From assembly GCA_037893245.1 (NCBI GenBank), contig JBAIAA010000117.1, forward strand, positions 558,001 to 622,000: a DNA stretch of 64,000 nt. Direction: 5' to 3'. Made by a program: the position numbers and the translations under genes. This stretch comes from Crossaster papposus (lineage: Eukaryota > Echinodermata > Asteroidea > Velatida > Solasteridae). This document shows, one piece after another, positions 61,017-64,000 of this stretch (the first letter of the stretch is position 1; each line of letters starts with the position of its first letter). The notes below the pieces were generated by a model. That model did no database searches. It saw nothing but the letters and a program-made list of their open reading frames with translations, and was not told where the DNA came from.

Positions 61017-62415
61017 TGCTCAATGAGCCTAACAAACACTTTTCGGGTTTTGTTCACCATCAGCTATAGCCCTCAATGAGCCTAACAAACACTTTTCGGG
61101 TTTTTTCACCGTCAGAACACAAAATTGACTTCCAACACTCCCAAATGGTCTATAGGCCTCAATGAGCCTAACAAACACTTTTCGGGTTTTTTTCACAGTC
61201 AGAACACAAAATAGACTTCCAACGCTCCCAAATGGTCTATAGCGCTCAATGAGCCTAACAAACACTTTTCGGTTTTTCTCACCGTCAAAACACAAAATAG
61301 ACTTCCAACGCTCCCAAATGGTCTATAGGCCTCAATGAGCCTAACAAACACTTTTCGGGTTTTCTTCACCGTCGAACACAAAATTGACTTCCAACGCTCC
61401 CAAATGGTCTATAGCGCTCATTTAGCCTAACAAACACTTTTCGGGTTTTTTCACCATCAGCTATAGGCTTCAATGAGCCTAACAAACACTTTTCGGTTTT
61501 TTTCACCGCCAGAACACCAAATGGACATCCAACGCTCCCAAATGTTGTATAGTGCTCAATGAGCCTAACAAACACTTTTCGGGTTTTTTCACCGTCAGAA
61601 CACAAAATAGACTTCCAACGCTCCCAAATGGTCTATAGAGCTCATTTAGCCTAACAAACACTTTTCGGGTTTTTTCAAAGTCAGAACACAAAATAGACTT
61701 CCAACGCTCCCAAATGGTCTATAGAGCTCATTTAGCCTAACAAACACTTTTCGGGTTTTGTTCACCATCAGAACACGAAATGGACTTCCAACGCTCCCAA
61801 ATGGTCTATAGCGCTCAATGAGCCTAACAAACACTTTTCGGTTTTTCTCACCGTCAAAACACCAATTGGACTTTCAACACTCCCAAATGGTCTATAGCGC
61901 TCAATAAGCCTAACAAACACTTTTCGGTTTTTTTCACCGTCAGAACACAAATTAGACTTCCAACGCTCCCAAATGGTCTATAGCGCTCATTTAGCCTAAC
62001 AAACACTTTTCGGGTTTTTTTTCACCGTCAGAACACCAAATGGATTTCCAACACTCCCAAACGGTCTATAGGCCTCAATGAGCCTAACAAACACTTTTCA
62101 AGTTTTTTCACCGTCAGAACACAAAATAGACTTCCAACGCTCCCAAATGGTCTATAGAGCTCATTTAGCCTAACAAACCCTTTTCGGTTTTTTTCACCAT
62201 CAGAACACGAAATGGACTTCCAATACTCCCAAATGGTCTATAGAGCTCATTGAGCCTAACAAACACTTTTCGGTTTTGTTCACCATCAGAACACGAAATG
62301 GACTTCCAATACTCCCAAATGGTCGATAGCGCTCAATAAGCGTAACAAACACTTTTCGGTTTTTCTCACCGTCAGAACACCAAATGGACATCCAACGCTC
62401 CCAAATGTTCTATAG
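61017..62415. repeat. 17-mer HOR, 1,399 bp
   Basis: Seventeen monomers including two 52-bp ones. 15 x 86 + 104 + 5 run-length bases equals 1,399. It begins at the TGCTCAATGAGCC 52-bp monomer and includes the same chimeric monomer as the 707-bp HOR, then CTTCACCGTCGAAC through GGTCGATAG and a GTTCTATAG monomer. Private changes are TTTTTTCAAAGTCAG (near 61,677) and CTATAGCCCTC (near 61,068). Confidence 0.92.
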
Positions 62416-63598
62416 TGCTCAATGAGCCTAACAAACACTTTTCGGGTTTTGTTCACCATCAGCTATAGGCCTCAATGAGCCTAACAAACACTTTTCGGGT
62501 TTTTTCACCGTCAGAACACAAAATTGACTTCCAACACTCCCAAATGGTCTATAGGCCTCAATGAGCCTAACAAACACTTTTCGGGTTTTTTTCACAGTCA
62601 GAACACAAAATAGACTTCCAACGCTCCCAAATGGTCTATAGCGCTCAATGAGCCTAACAAACACTTTTCGGTTTTTCTCACCGTCAAAACACGAAATGGA
62701 CTTTCAACACTCCCAAATGGTCTATAGCGCTCAATAAGCCTAACAAACACTTTTCGGGTTTTTCCACCGTCAGAACACAAAATAGACTTCCAACGCTCCC
62801 AATTGGTCTATAGGCCTCAATAAGCCTAACAAACACTTTTCGGGTTTTCTTCACCGTCGAACACAAAATTGACTTCCAACGCTCCCAAATGGTCTATAGC
62901 GCTCATTTAGCCTAACAAACACTTTTCGGTTTTTTTCACCATCAGCTATAGGCTTCAATGAGCCTAACAAACACTTTTCGGTTTTTTTCACCGCCAGAAC
63001 ACCAAATGGACATCCAACGCTCCCAAATGTTGTATAGTGCTCAATGAGCCTAACAAACACTTTTCGGGTTTTTTCACCGTCAGAACACAAAATAGACTTC
63101 CAACGCTCCCAAATGGTCTATAGAGCTCATTTAGCCTAACAAACACTTTTCGGGTTTTTTCGAAGTCAGAACACAAAATAGACTTCCAACGCTCCCAAAT
63201 GGTCTATAGAGCTCATTTAGCCTAACAAACACTTTTCGGGTTTTGTTCACCATCAGAACACAAAATTGACTTCCAACGCTCCCAAATGGTCTATAGCGCT
63301 CATTTAGCCTAACAAACACTTTTCGGTTTTTTTCACTATCAGCTATAGGCCTCAATGAGCCTAACAAACACTTTTCGGGTTTTTCCACCGTCAAAACACA
63401 AAATAGACTTCCAACGCTCCCAAATGGTCTATAGGCCTCAATGAGCCTAACAAACACTTTTCGGGTTTTTTTCACCGTCGAACACAAAATAGACTTCCAA
63501 CGCTCCCAAATGGTCTATAGCGCTCATTTAGCCTAACAAACACTTTCGGGTTTTTTCACCATCAGCTATAGGCCTTAATGAGCCTAACAAACACTTTT
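62416..63598. repeat. Next HOR unit, progressively disordered
   Basis: It starts 1,399 bp after the previous unit and stays in register, with one extra monomer because the chimeric monomer is here the two separate parental monomers (offset becomes 1,485). TTTTTTCGAAGTCAG near 63,161 corresponds to TTTTTTCAAAGTCAG in the previous unit. After about 63.25 kb order is lost and rare lesions accumulate: CACTATCAG (63,336), TTTCGGG with one T missing (63,545) and GGCCTTAATGAGCC (63,571). Confidence 0.85.
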
Positions 63599-64000
63599 CG
63601 GTTTTCAGAACACAAAATAGACTTCCAACGCTCCCAAATGGTCTATAAGCGCTCATTTAGCCTAACAAACACTTTTCGGTTTTTCTCACCGTCAAAACAC
63701 CAAATGGACTTTCAACACTCCCAAATGGTCTATAGCGCTCAATAAGCCTAACAAACACTTTTCGGTTTTTTTCACAGTCAGAACACAAATTAGAGTTCCA
63801 ACGCTCCCAAATGGTCTATAGAGCTCATTTAGCCTAACAAAATCTTTTCGGGTTTTGTTCACCATCAGAACACGAAATGGACTTCCAACGCTCCCAAATG
63901 GTCTATAGCGCTCAATGAGCCTAACAAACACTTTTCGGTTTTTCTCACCGTCAGAACACCAATTGGACATCCAACGCTCCCAAATGTTCTATAGTGCTCA
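63599..64000. repeat. Deletion scar and return to domain-A monomers
   Basis: Near 63,600 the T-run and CACCGT are partly missing: CGGTTTTCAGAACAC, about 9 bp shorter than normal. Immediately after it come the domain-A types CTATAAGCGCTC, GTCAAAACACCAAATGGACTTTC, CACAGTCAG/AAATTAG and a CACCAATTGGACATCC...GTTCTATAG monomer, in an order like about 3.3-3.6 kb. Private changes are TTAGAGTTCC and ACAAAATCTTTT. The window ends inside the array, so the right limit is not visible. Confidence 0.85.

Larger units (their letters stand above)
1..64000. repeat. Satellite array, 86-bp monomer, spans whole window
   Basis: Every part of the window is a head-to-tail copy of one monomer of about 86 bp. Landmarks in order on the plus strand are GAGCCTAACAAACAC, TTTTCGG, a T-run of 6-9, CACCGTCAG or CACCATCAG, AACAC(A/C/G)AAAT, GACTTCCAA, CTCCCAAATGG and TCTATAG. 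All copies share one orientation and no non-satellite insertion was found. From period and length I estimate roughly 690 full monomers plus about 85 short ones. The base after CTATAG is variable (CGCTC, AGCTC, GCCTC or TGCTC). Two monomers (172 bp) are close to a nucleosome repeat length, as in many centromeric satellites. The family is not one I recognise; a centromeric or heterochromatic role is inferred from array size and homogeneity only. Confidence 0.98.

Noticed and set aside
1-64000. CRISPR array (regular repeats with spacers)
   Set aside because: Repeat and supposed spacer are both conserved from unit to unit; no variable unique spacers exist and no cas-like coding sequence is present. 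The period and length fit eukaryotic satellite DNA.
1-64000. CENP-B box in the TTTTCGGG...CACCG segment
   Set aside because: The box requires TTCG, four bases, A, two bases, then CGGG. Here TTCGGG is followed by a T-run and CACC, so the A and the second CGGG are missing on the plus strand, and the minus strand does not fit either.
1-64000. Telomere-like motif (CCTAAC in GAGCCTAACAAAC)
   Set aside because: It occurs once per monomer, is not tandem, and neighbouring bases do not extend it to CCCTAA or CCCTAAA repeats.
1-64000. Terminator- or promoter-like signals (T-runs, TATAG)
   Set aside because: They are part of every monomer and have no associated gene or hairpin of terminator form; calling them regulatory would have no support.
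1-64000. T-run length variation as mere sequencing noise
   Set aside because: Run lengths are type-specific and repeat exactly between distant copies (HOR sums match to the base), so most of the variation is inherited. Only the cluster at 53.77-53.84 kb looks suspicious.

Overview
The window is one uninterrupted block of satellite DNA. All 64,000 bases are head-to-tail copies of a monomer of about 86 bp in a single orientation (GC about 43% in a typical copy). I found no gene, RNA gene, transposon, CRISPR array or unique spacer. A 64-kb homogeneous array of this kind points to a eukaryotic nuclear genome, most likely a centromeric, pericentromeric, subtelomeric or knob-like heterochromatin block from a long-read assembly. 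I do not recognise the satellite family and cannot say whether the host is a plant, an animal or something else.

Three length classes make up the array. The standard monomer is 86 bp (85-89 with T-run changes). A 52-bp monomer lacks a 34-bp internal segment, so CATCAG joins directly to CTATAG; I counted about 85 by eye. An 82-bp monomer lacks CTAT at its 3' end; 12 copies, all between 5.2 and 34.7 kb. Monomers also differ at fixed diagnostic sites: the base after CTATAG, the G/T run, CACCGTC or CACCATC, the AACAC(A/C/G)AAAT block, AACGCTCC/AACACTCC/AATACTCC, and the end of the monomer (GGTCTATAG, GGTCGATAG, GTTCTATAG, GTTGTATAG). These variants recur in fixed order, giving higher-order repeats (HORs).

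Layout. 1-2.2 kb: mixed monomers, partly matching the 24-mer HOR seen later. 2.2-38.9 kb (domain A): four successive versions of one multi-kilobase super-unit, starting at 2,194, 13,340, 22,018 and 28,208, each differing by internal deletions and local amplifications. Nested in it are a 9-mer HOR of 740 bp (5.2-8.0 kb), a 20-mer HOR of 1,690 bp in three exact-length tandem copies (15,029-20,098) and a 17-mer of 1,368 bp in two copies (35,103-37,838). 38.9-41.6 kb: irregular border with a 139-bp micro-HOR. About 41.6-63.6 kb (domain B): a 24-mer HOR of 1,969 bp, a 19-mer HOR of 1,608 bp, a 9-mer of 707 bp and a 17-mer of 1,399 bp, with 398/399-bp and 174-bp local tandem duplications. The last 0.36 kb returns to domain-A monomer types across a small deletion scar.

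For every HOR I decomposed, the monomer lengths add up exactly to the measured period, which strongly supports the decompositions. The many minus-strand open frames are by-products of the repeat (86 is not a multiple of 3, and two minus-strand frames lack stops through much of the monomer) and are not annotated as genes. The main interest is the nested, mosaic amplification history, which can be read as a series of unequal exchanges.
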